From: CAVPCY01 sp963770765
GTDB taxonomy: Bacteria > Actinomycetota > Coriobacteriia > Anaerosomatales > PHET01
Length of the DNA: 64,000 bases
Reading direction: 5' to 3'
Assembly: GCA_963770765.1 (NCBI GenBank)
Contig: CAVYQS010000012.1
Location: 310,001-374,000, forward strand
Part shown: positions 36,374-45,293 of the stretch, in pieces
Layout: each line of letters starts with the position of its first letter
Position numbering within the stretch: position 1 is the first letter of the stretch
Position numbers and translations under genes: made by a program
The notes under the pieces: generated by a model
Database searches by the model: none
What the model was told of the DNA's origin: nothing
What the model saw: the letters and a program-made list of their open reading frames with translations, nothing else

Positions 36374-37789
36374 CTACTCGGCGAGGCTCTCGAGCCAGGC
36401 TTCGTCGGCGGCGAGCGCGTCGAGCTGCTGCTGCAGTTGAACGCGCACCGCTTCATGTCCGGTCCCGCCGGCGCTCACCCTTCGGGCAACGACCCGGTCG
36501 ATGTCGACAGCATCGAGCACGTCGGAGCCGAAACGTGCGTCGTGGGCGGCATACTCCGCGGCGCTGAGATCCTGGAGCGTGCGCCCCTGGCGTTCGCATG
36601 CGAGCACCAGACGGCCAACGACCTCATGAGCTTCTCGGAAGGGCACGCCCGCACCCACGAGGTGGTCGGCAAGGTCGGTCGCGGCCATGAATCCGCCGAG
36701 CGCACCGGCGCGCATGCGTTCCGTGTTCACGCTGAGCGAGTCGAGCATGCCGCTCATGGCGCGCAGCGAGTTCGCGACCGTGTCCAAGGCGTCGAACGCA
36801 CCTTCCTTGTCCTCCTGCATGTCCTTGTTGTACGCGAGCGGCAGCCCCTTGAGCGTCACCAGCAGCGCCGTGAGGTCTCCGATGACCCGCCCGGTCTTGC
36901 CGCGCACGAGCTCGGCGAAGTCGGGATTCTTCTTCTGCGGCATGATGCTCGAACCGGTCGAGAACTCGTCGTCGAGCGTGATGAAGCCGAACTCCTCGCT
37001 CGACCACAGGATCAGCTCTTCGGCCAGGCGCGAGAGGTGCACTTGGGCGACGGAGGCCGCGTAGACCGCATCGGCCAGGAAGTCACGATCGCTGACGGCA
37101 TCCATCGAGTTGGCACTCACCGCCGAGAAGCCCAACCGACCGGCGACGTACTCGCGGTCGAGTGGGAAGGTCGTACCCGCCAGCGCGGCGCTGCCCAAGG
37201 GGAGCACATCCGCGGCCTCGTGCGCGTGCCGGATCCGGGTGAAGTCGCGCGTGAGCATCCACGCGTAGGCGAGCATGTGGTGGCTGAAGAGCACCGGCTG
37301 CGCCTTCTGCAGGTGGGTGTAGCCGGGCATGACCGCGTCGGGATGACGCTCCGCGAGGCCGACAAGCGCCTTGCGTACGCACTGGACCCTGAAGGCCAGA
37401 TCGGTCAACCGGGTCTTGAGATACAGCCGCGTATCGGTCGCGACCTGGTCGTTGCGGCTGCGAGCCGTGTGCAGACGAGCGCCGGCGGGGCCGATCCTCT
37501 CGGTGAGTGCACGCTCGATGGCCATGTGCACGTCTTCATCGGCGATCTGCCACTCGAAGTCGCCGGCCTTGATCTCGCGGTAGATCTCAGAGAGACCTGC
37601 CTCGATGGCGTCGGCGTCCGTCTCGCTGATGATGGCTTGACGGGAGAGCATCCGGGCGTGCGCGATCGAACCGCGGATGTCCTCTGCCCACATGCGCTTG
37701 TCGATCGGCAGAGACGCCCCGAACTCGGTCAGGAACCTGCCCGGAGAGCGCTCGAACCTGCCGCCCCACGGTGTCTTGGCATCGCTCAT
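36374..37789 (-). CDS. argH: Argininosuccinate lyase
   Basis: A 471-residue tetrameric lyase of the fumarase/aspartase superfamily, the last step of arginine synthesis (argininosuccinate to arginine plus fumarate). The signature GSSIMPQKKNPD is present, with HTARSRNDQVATD and TRDFTRIRHAHEAADVLPLGSAALAGT. Its ATG overlaps the preceding microprotein stop by 4 bases. The last gene of the arginine operon. Confidence 0.97.
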   Translation of the reverse strand: MSDAKTPWGGRFERSPGRFLTEFGASLPIDKRMWAEDIRGSIAHARMLSRQAIISETDADAIEAGLSEIYREIKAGDFEWQIADEDVHMAIERALTERIGPAGARLHTARSRNDQVATDTRLYLKTRLTDLAFRVQCVRKALVGLAERHPDAVMPGYTHLQKAQPVLFSHHMLAYAWMLTRDFTRIRHAHEAADVLPLGSAALAGTTFPLDREYVAGRLGFSAVSANSMDAVSDRDFLADAVYAASVAQVHLSRLAEELILWSSEEFGFITLDDEFSTGSSIMPQKKNPDFAELVRGKTGRVIGDLTALLVTLKGLPLAYNKDMQEDKEGAFDALDTVANSLRAMSGMLDSLSVNTERMRAGALGGFMAATDLADHLVGAGVPFREAHEVVGRLVLACERQGRTLQDLSAAEYAAHDARFGSDVLDAVDIDRVVARRVSAGGTGHEAVRVQLQQQLDALAADEAWLESLAE

Positions 37790-37968
37790 CGGTCGCTGTG
37801 CTCCTCTGTCGACGCAGGTGTGGCCGGTGTGTCGTGATCGGCGGGTGCCGATCCCGCCCGCTTCTTGCCGAGCGCGTAGCCGACAAGGAACGTCAGCACG
37901 GGCGCGCCGAACAGTATCAGCGCGATGGCGATGAGGATGAGCAGCTCTGCCACGCCCATTCCGAGCAC
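37786..37968 (-). CDS. TatA-like membrane microprotein in the arginine operon
   Basis: A 60-residue protein with a TatA-like opening (VAELLILIAIALILFG) but, instead of the amphipathic helix, a second hydrophobic stretch (PVLTFLVGYALGKKR) and a Pro/Thr/Glu-rich tail. A GAGGTG ribosome binding site precedes the GTG at 37968; an ATG three codons later is an alternative. It is squeezed between argG (6-bp gap) and argH (4-base overlap). Position and ribosome binding site make it a real gene; function is unknown. Confidence 0.65.
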   Translation of the reverse strand: MLGMGVAELLILIAIALILFGAPVLTFLVGYALGKKRAGSAPADHDTPATPASTEEHSDR

Positions 37969-37974
37969 TGCGCT

Positions 37975-39201
37975 CTACACCTCGCCTTCCTTGCCGACCT
38001 TGCGGCGCTGGCGTGCCCAGACCTTGGTGGGCAGGCCGTGCAGGTCGATGAATCCCTTGGCAGCCTTGTGGTCGAAGGTGTCCGCCTCATCGTAGGTCGC
38101 GAGATTGTAGTCGTAGAGCGAGTAGGGGCTCCGCCGACCGACCGGCACGCACGAGCCCTTGAAGAAGCGGAGACGCACGTCGCCGGTGACCAGCTTCTGG
38201 GTGGTCTCGATGAAACCGTCGAGGGCCTCTTTCAGCGGCGAGAACCACATGCCGTTGTAGACCAGTTCGGCCCACTTCTGCTCGATACCCAGTTTGTAGT
38301 GCAGTACCTCGCGCTCCAGACACAGGTCCTCGAGCGCCTTATGGGCCGTGATGAGCGCGAGCGCGCCGGGGACCTCGTAGATCTCACGCGACTTCACGCC
38401 GATCAGGCGGTTCTCGATCATGTCGATGCGGCCGAACCCGTGGCGCCCGGCGACGTCGTTCATCTTCTCGATTATCGACTGGAAGGAGCACAGCTCCCCA
38501 TCAAGAGCGACGGGAAGACCCTGTTCGAAGCTCAGCACCACATACTCGGGCTCTCCGCACGCGTCACCGCGCGCGTCATTGGTCAGCGTGTAGATGTCCG
38601 CAGGCGGCTCGACCCACGGATCCTCGAGTACGCCGCACTCGATCGCGCGGCCCCACAGGTTGTCATCTATCGAGTAGGGGTTGTCCTTCGTCGTGGGGAC
38701 GGGAATGCCGCGCTCCTCGGCCCAGTCCATCTCCTGCTCGCGGGTCTTGAGCTCCCACTCACGCACGGGTGCGAGCACCTCGATGTCGGGGTCGAGTGCG
38801 GAGATGCCCACCTCGAAACGGACCTGGTCGTTGCCCTTGCCCGTGCAGCCATGCGCGATGTACTTCGCACGGCACCGATGCGCCTCTTCGACCAGATGCT
38901 TGACGATGATCGGACGCGACATCGCGCTGACCAGTGGATACTTGTTCTCGTAGAGCGCGTTCGCCTTCAGCGCCCGTGCGAGGAACTCCTCGACATACTC
39001 TTCGCGTACGTCTTTCACGACGGACTCGACCGCACCGATTCCAAGCGCCTTGGTGCGCACGAACTCGAGATCCTGCCGTTCTTGACCGACATCGATCGCC
39101 AGAGCGATCACGTCGAGGTCGTAGTTCTCCTGGATCCATCTGATCGCCACCGACGTGTCGAGCCCGCCGGAATACGCCAGAACGCACTTCTCTCGGGCCA
39201 T
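37975..39201 (-). CDS. argG: Argininosuccinate synthase
   Basis: A 408-residue ATP-dependent ligase joining citrulline and aspartate. Visible: the N-type ATP pyrophosphatase P-loop LAYSGGLDTSVAIRW at the N-terminus, HGCTGKGNDQVRFE, and DDNLWGRAIECGVLEDPW. GAGAGG lies before the ATG at 39201; the longer upstream frame is rejected. Follows argR after a 64-bp gap. Confidence 0.97.
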   Translation of the reverse strand: MAREKCVLAYSGGLDTSVAIRWIQENYDLDVIALAIDVGQERQDLEFVRTKALGIGAVESVVKDVREEYVEEFLARALKANALYENKYPLVSAMSRPIIVKHLVEEAHRCRAKYIAHGCTGKGNDQVRFEVGISALDPDIEVLAPVREWELKTREQEMDWAEERGIPVPTTKDNPYSIDDNLWGRAIECGVLEDPWVEPPADIYTLTNDARGDACGEPEYVVLSFEQGLPVALDGELCSFQSIIEKMNDVAGRHGFGRIDMIENRLIGVKSREIYEVPGALALITAHKALEDLCLEREVLHYKLGIEQKWAELVYNGMWFSPLKEALDGFIETTQKLVTGDVRLRFFKGSCVPVGRRSPYSLYDYNLATYDEADTFDHKAAKGFIDLHGLPTKVWARQRRKVGKEGEV

Positions 39202-39265
39202 GCCGTTCCTCTCATTCTGCAAGGACCACCGGCTCGCGGCCCTCCGTCTGACGTGCCTCCGCGCC

Positions 39266-39694
39266 TTACGCGCCCCGGAACTTGTCGAGCGTCTCCACCA
39301 GCGCCTCGCCGGCATCCTCGGCGGTCATCACGACGAGAATGGTGTCGTCACCCGATACGCTGCCGAGAATCCCTTGCAGTTCCGCGGCGTCGAGCGCAGC
39401 TGCGACGCCGGGTGCTGTACCCGACTGAGCCTTGACGAGCACGAGATTGCCCGATCGCCCCACTCCCTTGACCAGGTCGCGCACCATGCGCTGCAGGTGC
39501 AGATCCTCGGCAAGCACGTAGACACCCTCGGGGAGCTTGCGAAGCCCCATCTCGGTGATGTCTCTCGAGACGGTGGCCTGGGTGCACTCGAACCCCGCCT
39601 CCTTGAGCCGGTCGACGAGCGCGCGCTGCGTGCGCACCCGCTCGGCGCGTACGATCCGGCGGATGGCCTCTTGGCGTTCTCGGCGCTTCCTCAT
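39266..39694 (-). CDS. argR: Arginine repressor ArgR
   Basis: A 142-residue hexameric arginine-responsive regulator. The N-terminal winged helix contains the recognition segment CTQATVSRDITEMGL, and the C-terminal arginine-binding domain contains GTAPGVAAALDA and GDDTILVV. It is coded inside the operon it should control, between argF and argG, so repression would be autoregulatory. The ATG at 39694 has GGAGAGGGG upstream. Confidence 0.96.
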   Translation of the reverse strand: MRKRRERQEAIRRIVRAERVRTQRALVDRLKEAGFECTQATVSRDITEMGLRKLPEGVYVLAEDLHLQRMVRDLVKGVGRSGNLVLVKAQSGTAPGVAAALDAAELQGILGSVSGDDTILVVMTAEDAGEALVETLDKFRGA

Positions 39695-39716
39695 GCTTCC
39701 CCTCTCCTGCCTGACG

Positions 39717-40661
39717 CTACGCGAGCACCAGGGACAGCAAGGCCTTCTGTGCGTGCAGCCGGTTCTCCGCTTCATCGAAGACGACCGAGCACGGGTGATC
39801 GATGACCTCGTCGGCGACCTCTTCACCCCGGTGCGCGGGAAGACAGTGCATGAAGAGTGCGCCCTTCGCCGCACGACTCATCAGTTCAGCGTCGACGGAG
39901 AACGGTGCGAACGCGGCGACCCGCTCCCCGTGCTCGGATTCCTGTCCCATCGACGCCCACGTATCCGTCGCGACCACGTCGGCCCCGGTGACGGCCTCGT
40001 CCGGCGATGTCGTCACGGTGACCCGGCCGCCGCTGAGCTCGGCGACCGCACGCGCCTGCTCCACGATGCGGGCGTTCGGCTCGAAGCCCTCCGGCGTGGC
40101 CACGACGACATCCATGCCGACCGCCGCCCCACCGAGAAGGTAGGTGTGCGCCATGTTGTTGCCGTCGCCCACGTACGCGAGGCGAACGCCCGCCAACCGG
40201 CCGAGATGCTCTCGGATCGTAAGCAGGTCGGCGAGTCCTTGGCACGGGTGGTGGTCGTCGGTCAGCGCGTTGATGACCGGGACTGAGGATATCTCCGCCA
40301 TCTGTTCGACCAGCGACTGGTCGAACGTGCGGATGACGATCGCGTCGACATAACGCTCCATGACCTTGGTGGTGTCGTGAACGCTCTCGCCCCGGCTGAA
40401 TGCCCCGTCAGGGCCGGTCATGATCACGGGATGAGCACCCAGACGCGTACAGGCGATCTCGAACGAGATCCGCGTGCGCATCGACGGCTTCTGGAGCACG
40501 ATCGCAACGGCCTTGCCGGCCAGAGGGGTACTCCGCTTGCGACTCGCCCACATCCGCTTCTGCGCCTCGGCGACGTCGAGTACGTACGAGATCTCAGGAC
40601 CCGAAAGGTCCGCGAGTGTGAGAAGGTCCCGCCCCTTGAGTGCCTCGCCGTTCACGCTCAT
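39717..40661 (-). CDS. argF: Ornithine carbamoyltransferase
   Basis: A 314-residue transferase forming citrulline from ornithine and carbamoyl phosphate. The carbamoyl phosphate site reads KPSMRTRISFE (Met at the usual Thr position of STRTR, a known variant), with HPCQGLADLLT, DTWASMGQE, and the ornithine-loop/Cys motif MHCLPAHRGEEV. It starts within a 4-base overlap with the end of argD. carA/carB, which supply carbamoyl phosphate, are not in the window. Confidence 0.97.
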   Translation of the reverse strand: MSVNGEALKGRDLLTLADLSGPEISYVLDVAEAQKRMWASRKRSTPLAGKAVAIVLQKPSMRTRISFEIACTRLGAHPVIMTGPDGAFSRGESVHDTTKVMERYVDAIVIRTFDQSLVEQMAEISSVPVINALTDDHHPCQGLADLLTIREHLGRLAGVRLAYVGDGNNMAHTYLLGGAAVGMDVVVATPEGFEPNARIVEQARAVAELSGGRVTVTTSPDEAVTGADVVATDTWASMGQESEHGERVAAFAPFSVDAELMSRAAKGALFMHCLPAHRGEEVADEVIDHPCSVVFDEAENRLHAQKALLSLVLA

Positions 40662-41860
40662 AGCTCCTCCAGTCCCTTTTCGAGTGCGGCAAGAAGTGTA
40701 TCAATCTCCGAAGCTTCACACACGAGTGGAGGCAAGAAACGCAAAATATCCGCCCCGATGTGATTCACGACGATTCTTTCGCGGAGAAGGGCCTCGGCCA
40801 GCGCAGGTCCGACGGGAGTGCTCAGCGTGCACCCGACCATGAGGCCGACGCCACGCACCTGATCGATCGCGCCGCTTCGATCGCCAAGCGCAACCAGTCC
40901 CGACCTGAGCATCTCCCCCATCGCCACAGCGTTGGCTCCAAGCCGCCTCGACTCGAGCTCGGAGATCGTCGCTCGCGCGGCAGCACAGACCACCGGGCCG
41001 CCGCCGAACGTCGACCCGTGGTCTCCCGGTACGAGCGCGGCAGCCACCTCGTCGCGCGCAGCGAACGCTCCGATCGGAAAGCCGTTGGCCATCGCCTTGG
41101 CCATCGTGACCACGTCCGGCGAGATGCCGAACGCCTGGTGGGCGAAGGCCGGACCCGTGCGGAAGAAGCCCGTCTGGACCTCATCGATCATGAGGAGCGC
41201 GCCGCGCTCGCGACACAGTCGCTCAGCCGCCTGCAGGTACTCACGATCCGCCTCCCAGACCCCGCCTTCACCTTGAACCACCTCGAGCAGTACCGCGGCC
41301 ACGGAGTCGTCGATCGCGGCTTCCAGCGCGGGGATGTCGTTCAGGGGCACGTGCACGAAACCCTCGGGCAAGGGGGCGAACGCTTCCTGCTTGCCCGGTT
41401 GCCCGGTCGCGGCGAGCGTGGCGAGCGTGCGCCCGTGAAACGATCGCAGCGCACTGACGACAGCGCTCGCCCCGGGCTTGGCGTGGGTCGCCCATTTGCG
41501 GGCGAGCTTGATGGCACCTTCGTTGGCTTCGGCTCCGGAGTTCGCGAAGAACACCTTCATGCCGCCGCCCAGAAGCCGAACAAGATCGCACGCGAGTTCT
41601 GCACGATGCTCCACGTAGAACAGATTGCTCACGTGGACGAGCTTCTCGGCCTGTGCGGCCACAGCGCGGGCGACCACGGGGTCGGCGTGGCCCAGGTTCA
41701 CGGCGCCGATACCGGAAACGAAGTCGAGGTACTCCGCACCCTCATCATCGTAGAGGCGCATGCCCGCTCCCGAGACGAACAACACGGGCTTGCGGGCATA
41801 CGTCTGCATCACGCAGGTGGCGTCGTGCCACTTCGCGATCTCGAGAGCGTCACCCATCAC
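40658..41860 (-). CDS. argD: Acetylornithine aminotransferase
   Basis: A 400-residue class III PLP-dependent aminotransferase converting N-acetylglutamate semialdehyde to N-acetylornithine. The PLP-binding region is VVTMAKAMANGFPIGAF with the Schiff-base Lys, preceded by LMIDEVQTGFFRTG. The FANSGAEANEGAIKLARKW phosphate-binding block is also present. The GTG at 41860 overlaps the argB stop (GTGA); the next-codon ATG is an alternative start. Confidence 0.95.
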   Translation of the reverse strand: MMGDALEIAKWHDATCVMQTYARKPVLFVSGAGMRLYDDEGAEYLDFVSGIGAVNLGHADPVVARAVAAQAEKLVHVSNLFYVEHRAELACDLVRLLGGGMKVFFANSGAEANEGAIKLARKWATHAKPGASAVVSALRSFHGRTLATLAATGQPGKQEAFAPLPEGFVHVPLNDIPALEAAIDDSVAAVLLEVVQGEGGVWEADREYLQAAERLCRERGALLMIDEVQTGFFRTGPAFAHQAFGISPDVVTMAKAMANGFPIGAFAARDEVAAALVPGDHGSTFGGGPVVCAAARATISELESRRLGANAVAMGEMLRSGLVALGDRSGAIDQVRGVGLMVGCTLSTPVGPALAEALLRERIVVNHIGADILRFLPPLVCEASEIDTLLAALEKGLEEL

Positions 41861-42732
41861 GCATCACCTGACCCGGCGAGGTCATCGGCGATCATGGTGC
41901 CCACGCCCTCATCGGTGTAGACCTCGAGCAGGATCGCGTGGGGAACGGTCCCATTGAGGATATGCGCACGCCGCACGCCCCCCCTCAGCGCATGGACGCA
42001 GGCCGCCACCTTGGGCACCATGCCCCCCTCGAGCTGGTCGCTCACGATCATCTCTTCGGCCTCGTCAACGGTCAGGGCACTGATCAGCGAGGACTTGTCG
42101 GCGAAGTCGCGGTAGAGGCCGTCGACGTCGGTGAGGAACAGGCACTTATCGGCACCGAGGGCGGCAGCCAGCTGTCCGGCCACGAGGTCGGCGTTGACGT
42201 TGAAGCTGCCGCCGTCATCGCCGGCGGCAACGGTGGCGACGACCGGGATGAACCCGTCTTCGATGAGGTTGTCCAGCACGGTCGTGTCGATGCCGATGAC
42301 CTCGCCGACGCGTCCGAGGCGCTCGCTGCGCGCGGTGGCCGTCACCATGTTGCCGTCCTCGCCCGACACCCCCACCGCTCGGGGTCCGTGCGCGTTGATC
42401 GCCGAGACGAGCTCGGAGTTGACCTTACCGACCAACACCATCTTCACGACGTCCATCGCGTCGGGTGTCGTGACGCGAAGACCGTCGTAGAATTCGACCT
42501 CCATGCCGAGCCTGTCCATGAAGCCGGTGATCTCGGGCCCACCGCCGTGCACGACGACAGGGTTCACGCCCACGAGCTTCATCAGCACGATGTCGGCCGC
42601 CACGGCATCGCGCAGCGAGCGGTCGGTCATCGCCGCCCCACCGTACTTGATCACCACGGTGCGGCCCCACGCGTGCTTGATCCAGGGTAGGGCCTCCATC
42701 AGGGTCTCTGCCTTGGCGAGCAGGTCCTTCAT
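41857..42732 (-). CDS. argB: N-acetylglutamate kinase
   Basis: A 291-residue amino acid kinase family enzyme phosphorylating N-acetylglutamate. Motifs: TVVIKYGGAAM, VVVHGGGPEITGFMDRLG, FNVNADLVAGQLAAALGADKCLFLTDVDG. It has an N-terminal helix of about 20 residues typical of arginine-inhibitable forms, so feedback control by arginine is likely. A 98-bp gap separates it from argJ. Confidence 0.96.
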   Translation of the reverse strand: MKDLLAKAETLMEALPWIKHAWGRTVVIKYGGAAMTDRSLRDAVAADIVLMKLVGVNPVVVHGGGPEITGFMDRLGMEVEFYDGLRVTTPDAMDVVKMVLVGKVNSELVSAINAHGPRAVGVSGEDGNMVTATARSERLGRVGEVIGIDTTVLDNLIEDGFIPVVATVAAGDDGGSFNVNADLVAGQLAAALGADKCLFLTDVDGLYRDFADKSSLISALTVDEAEEMIVSDQLEGGMVPKVAACVHALRGGVRRAHILNGTVPHAILLEVYTDEGVGTMIADDLAGSGDA

Positions 42733-42830
42733 CGCATCCTCCGAGTCACAGATGTGCGAGCTGCGCTTGCGGCAGTTCGCGCCGGTCGGTTCAGGGCGGC
42801 GGCCGTTCGTGCGTGGCGCTCAGACGGCCG

Positions 42831-44057
42831 CTAGCTTCGGTACTCCCCATTGATGCGGACGTACTCGTATGAGAGATCGCAGGTGAGCACCGTCGCCGAG
42901 TGGCTCCCGACTCCCAGGTCGACATCGATCGAGACCTCCGGGCGGTCGAGCGCGGCGCTTGCCTGTTCTTCGTCGAATGCCACCGCTTCACCGTGCTCGC
43001 AGACCGTGACTCCGGCGAACCGGATGGCCAGACGCTCGGGCGACACCTTCGCGCCCGACTTGCCCACCGCCATCGCGACCCGACCCCAATTCGCGTCGTT
43101 TCCGAACAGAGCGGTCTTCACGAGCGGCGAGTTCGCCACAGCGAATGCCGCGAGCTCCGCATCGCCTCCGGTCGCCGCACCCGCGATGTTGACCGAGACG
43201 AGCTTCGTCGCGCCTTCACCGTCGCGGGCCACCATGCGCGCGAGCTCGGCGCAGACGACGCGGACCGCCTCTCCGAGTTGAGCGTAGGCCTCGGTCCCGG
43301 GGGCGATCTGAGGTCCACCCGCCGAGCCGCTGGCCATCAGGATCAACGTGTCGTTCGTGGATGTGTCGCTGTCCACCGTCACGCGGTTGAACGTGGTCGC
43401 GCATGCGGTCGTGAGCACGTCCGAGCACGCGGTGCTGCTCAGCGGCGCGTCGGTCGTCACCACCGCGAGCATCGTCGCCATGTTGGGCGCGATCATGCCG
43501 CTGCCCTTGGCCATCCCACCGACCGTCACCGCGCGCCCCTGCACGTCGAGCGAGACCGCACACTGCTTGGCGAACGTGTCTGTCGTCATGATCGCCTCGG
43601 CAGGCGCATCACCGGTCCGGCTGTCGAGCGCAGATACCGCTTCGGGGATGCCTGCCACAACGAGTGGCAGCGGCAACGGCACGCCGATGACACCGGTCGA
43701 GCACACGAGCACCTCTTCGGGCGCGCAGCCGAGTTCCGCTGCGACCGACCTGGCGGTCTCACGGGCGGCCGACAGCCCCGTCGCCCCGGTGCAGGCGTTC
43801 GCGTTGCCGGCATTGATGATGACGGCTCGCGCCCGGCCCGAGGCGAGGTGCTCCCGCGAGACGATCACCGGCGCCGCCACGATCGCGTTCCTGGTGAACA
43901 CCGCTGCTGCAGGCACGCTCCCCTCGGCAGCGACCAAGGCGAGATCCAAGCGGCCGTCCGGCTTGAGGCCGCAGCTGATTCCCGCGGCGGTGAAGCCGGT
44001 CGCGGCGACGACGCCTCCCTCCGCGAGCGAGAAACCGGGGTGATCCGGTCCGGTCAC
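42831..44057 (-). CDS. argJ: Bifunctional ornithine acetyltransferase/N-acetylglutamate synthase
   Basis: A 408-residue self-cleaving enzyme that recycles the acetyl group from acetylornithine to glutamate. The autoproteolysis/nucleophile Thr is in APNMATMLAVVTTDA, preceded by VGGMAKGSGMI. TTFNRVTVDSDTSTNDT and the terminal YVRINGEYRS are family marks. The presence of argJ and the absence of argE or argA here imply the cyclic acetyl route. The start is GTG 44057 with GAGGTG upstream. Confidence 0.96.
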   Translation of the reverse strand: MTGPDHPGFSLAEGGVVAATGFTAAGISCGLKPDGRLDLALVAAEGSVPAAAVFTRNAIVAAPVIVSREHLASGRARAVIINAGNANACTGATGLSAARETARSVAAELGCAPEEVLVCSTGVIGVPLPLPLVVAGIPEAVSALDSRTGDAPAEAIMTTDTFAKQCAVSLDVQGRAVTVGGMAKGSGMIAPNMATMLAVVTTDAPLSSTACSDVLTTACATTFNRVTVDSDTSTNDTLILMASGSAGGPQIAPGTEAYAQLGEAVRVVCAELARMVARDGEGATKLVSVNIAGAATGGDAELAAFAVANSPLVKTALFGNDANWGRVAMAVGKSGAKVSPERLAIRFAGVTVCEHGEAVAFDEEQASAALDRPEVSIDVDLGVGSHSATVLTCDLSYEYVRINGEYRS

Positions 44058-44064
44058 TGCCACC

Positions 44065-45105
44065 TCACACCACCGGTGCCGCTGCATCGAGACCTGTCGT
44101 CTCGACCAGGCCGAGAACCGCGTTCAGGCACTGTATCGCCTGTCCCGCCGAGCCCTTGCCCACATTGTCTATCGCACATACGGCGACGAGGGTGCTCGTG
44201 CGCTCGTCGACGTGAACACCGATGGACGCGCGGTTGGTCCCGCGGACCTCGGCGGTCGAGGGCATGGAGCCGGCAGCGTGAACGTGCACGAAGGGCTCGG
44301 CGTGATAACGGCCCCGATAGAGCTCGACCGCCTCGACCGTGGTCAGCCCCTTCTCGACGTCGAGGTACACGGTCGACAGCAGCCCACGAGACATCGGCAC
44401 GAGGTGGGGCGTGAACATGACGCTCACCTCGCGCCCGGCCACGGCGCTGAGCGCCTGTTCCATCTCGGGGGTGTGGCGATGGTTGCCCACCTTGTACGGC
44501 GAGCATGACTCGTTGGCCTGGACGAAATGGCTGCCCGGTGCGGGCGTGCGTCCGGCGCCGGAGACGCCGGACTTGGCGTCCACCACGATCCGCGTTCCAA
44601 GCGCCACCCCCGACTCGAGCGCCGGGAATGCGGCCAGGGCCGTCGCCGTGGGGTAGCACCCAGGGACGGCAACGAGGCGCGCGCCCAAAAGCCGAGCGCG
44701 ATCGAGCTCGGGTAGACCGTAGACGGCCTCGCTGAGCAGGCCTGGCGACGAGTGCTCCACCCCATACCACGCCTCGTAGACGCCCGCGTCGGTCAGACGG
44801 TAGTCCGCAGAGAGGTCGATCACCCGCACGTCGGCGGCGAGCAGCTCCGGAACGAGGTACATCGCCGCCGTGTGGGGCACGGCCAAGAAGGCGACGTCGG
44901 CGCTTGCGATGAGATCGGCCGTATCCGGAGCGACCAGCTCGACGTCGGTCGACCCCGCGAGCGCCGGGTAGACCTCATCGAGCCGCCTGCCGGCATCGGC
45001 GGCCGACGTTGCGCGGGCGAGCGAGAGTTCGGGGTGGCCGAGTACCCACCGGACAACCTCGACTCCTGCATAGCCTGCAGCGCCAACAACCGCGACTTCG
45101 ATCAC
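44065..45105 (-). CDS. argC: N-acetyl-gamma-glutamyl-phosphate reductase
   Basis: A 346-residue NADPH-dependent reductase producing N-acetylglutamate semialdehyde. It has the Rossmann motif VAVVGAAGYAGVEVVRW, the catalytic Cys in VAVPGCYPTATALA, and the His-containing HRHTPEMEQ segment. GTG start at 45105. The first gene of the nine-gene arginine operon; a promoter overlapped by an ARG box is about 40 bp upstream. Confidence 0.97.
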   Translation of the reverse strand: MIEVAVVGAAGYAGVEVVRWVLGHPELSLARATSAADAGRRLDEVYPALAGSTDVELVAPDTADLIASADVAFLAVPHTAAMYLVPELLAADVRVIDLSADYRLTDAGVYEAWYGVEHSSPGLLSEAVYGLPELDRARLLGARLVAVPGCYPTATALAAFPALESGVALGTRIVVDAKSGVSGAGRTPAPGSHFVQANESCSPYKVGNHRHTPEMEQALSAVAGREVSVMFTPHLVPMSRGLLSTVYLDVEKGLTTVEAVELYRGRYHAEPFVHVHAAGSMPSTAEVRGTNRASIGVHVDERTSTLVAVCAIDNVGKGSAGQAIQCLNAVLGLVETTGLDAAAPVV

Positions 45106-45144
45106 GCGTGCCCCGTTTCATCCGCCACAGGAGTATTGTGCGAG

Positions 45145-45174
45145 ACTATATCCGTTTCGCCGCATAGCAGTCAA
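45145..45174 (-). promoter_or_regulatory. Promoter of the arginine operon
   Basis: TTGACT-N18-TATAGT on the minus strand, with the -10 about 40 bp before the argC start codon. Confidence 0.72.
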
Positions 45175-45186
45175 TCTCTATTCATT
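45169..45186 (-). promoter_or_regulatory. ARG box (ArgR operator) overlapping the argC -35
   Basis: The minus strand reads TGAATAGAGATTGA at 45171-45184, a close match to the ARG box half-sites TGAAT and ATTCA, and it overlaps the -35 element. ArgR bound here would block the promoter. The second box expected at 21-bp spacing is not evident. Confidence 0.6.
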
Positions 45187-45293
45187 TTTCGTACATAGAC
45201 TGATGGATTTTTGCATTTCCGTGCGTCAATCGGCCCCTTCTACCCGGCACGATCGCCCGGGCCGGGTGTTCGGCCGCCCCTCCAGCATCCCGC

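Noticed and set aside
37771..39435. A 554-codon plus-strand open frame
   Set aside because: Antisense to argG and part of argR; translation has no recognisable domain.
45201..45215. Second ARG box upstream of argC
   Set aside because: Half-sites match poorly and the spacing from the first box is about 30 bp instead of 21 bp; kept only as a note.
45246..45268. Terminator after pheT
   Set aside because: A 7-bp stem (ACCCGGC/GCCGGGT) exists on the minus strand but is followed by purines, not a U-run, and lies upstream rather than downstream of the pheT stop with respect to its transcription.
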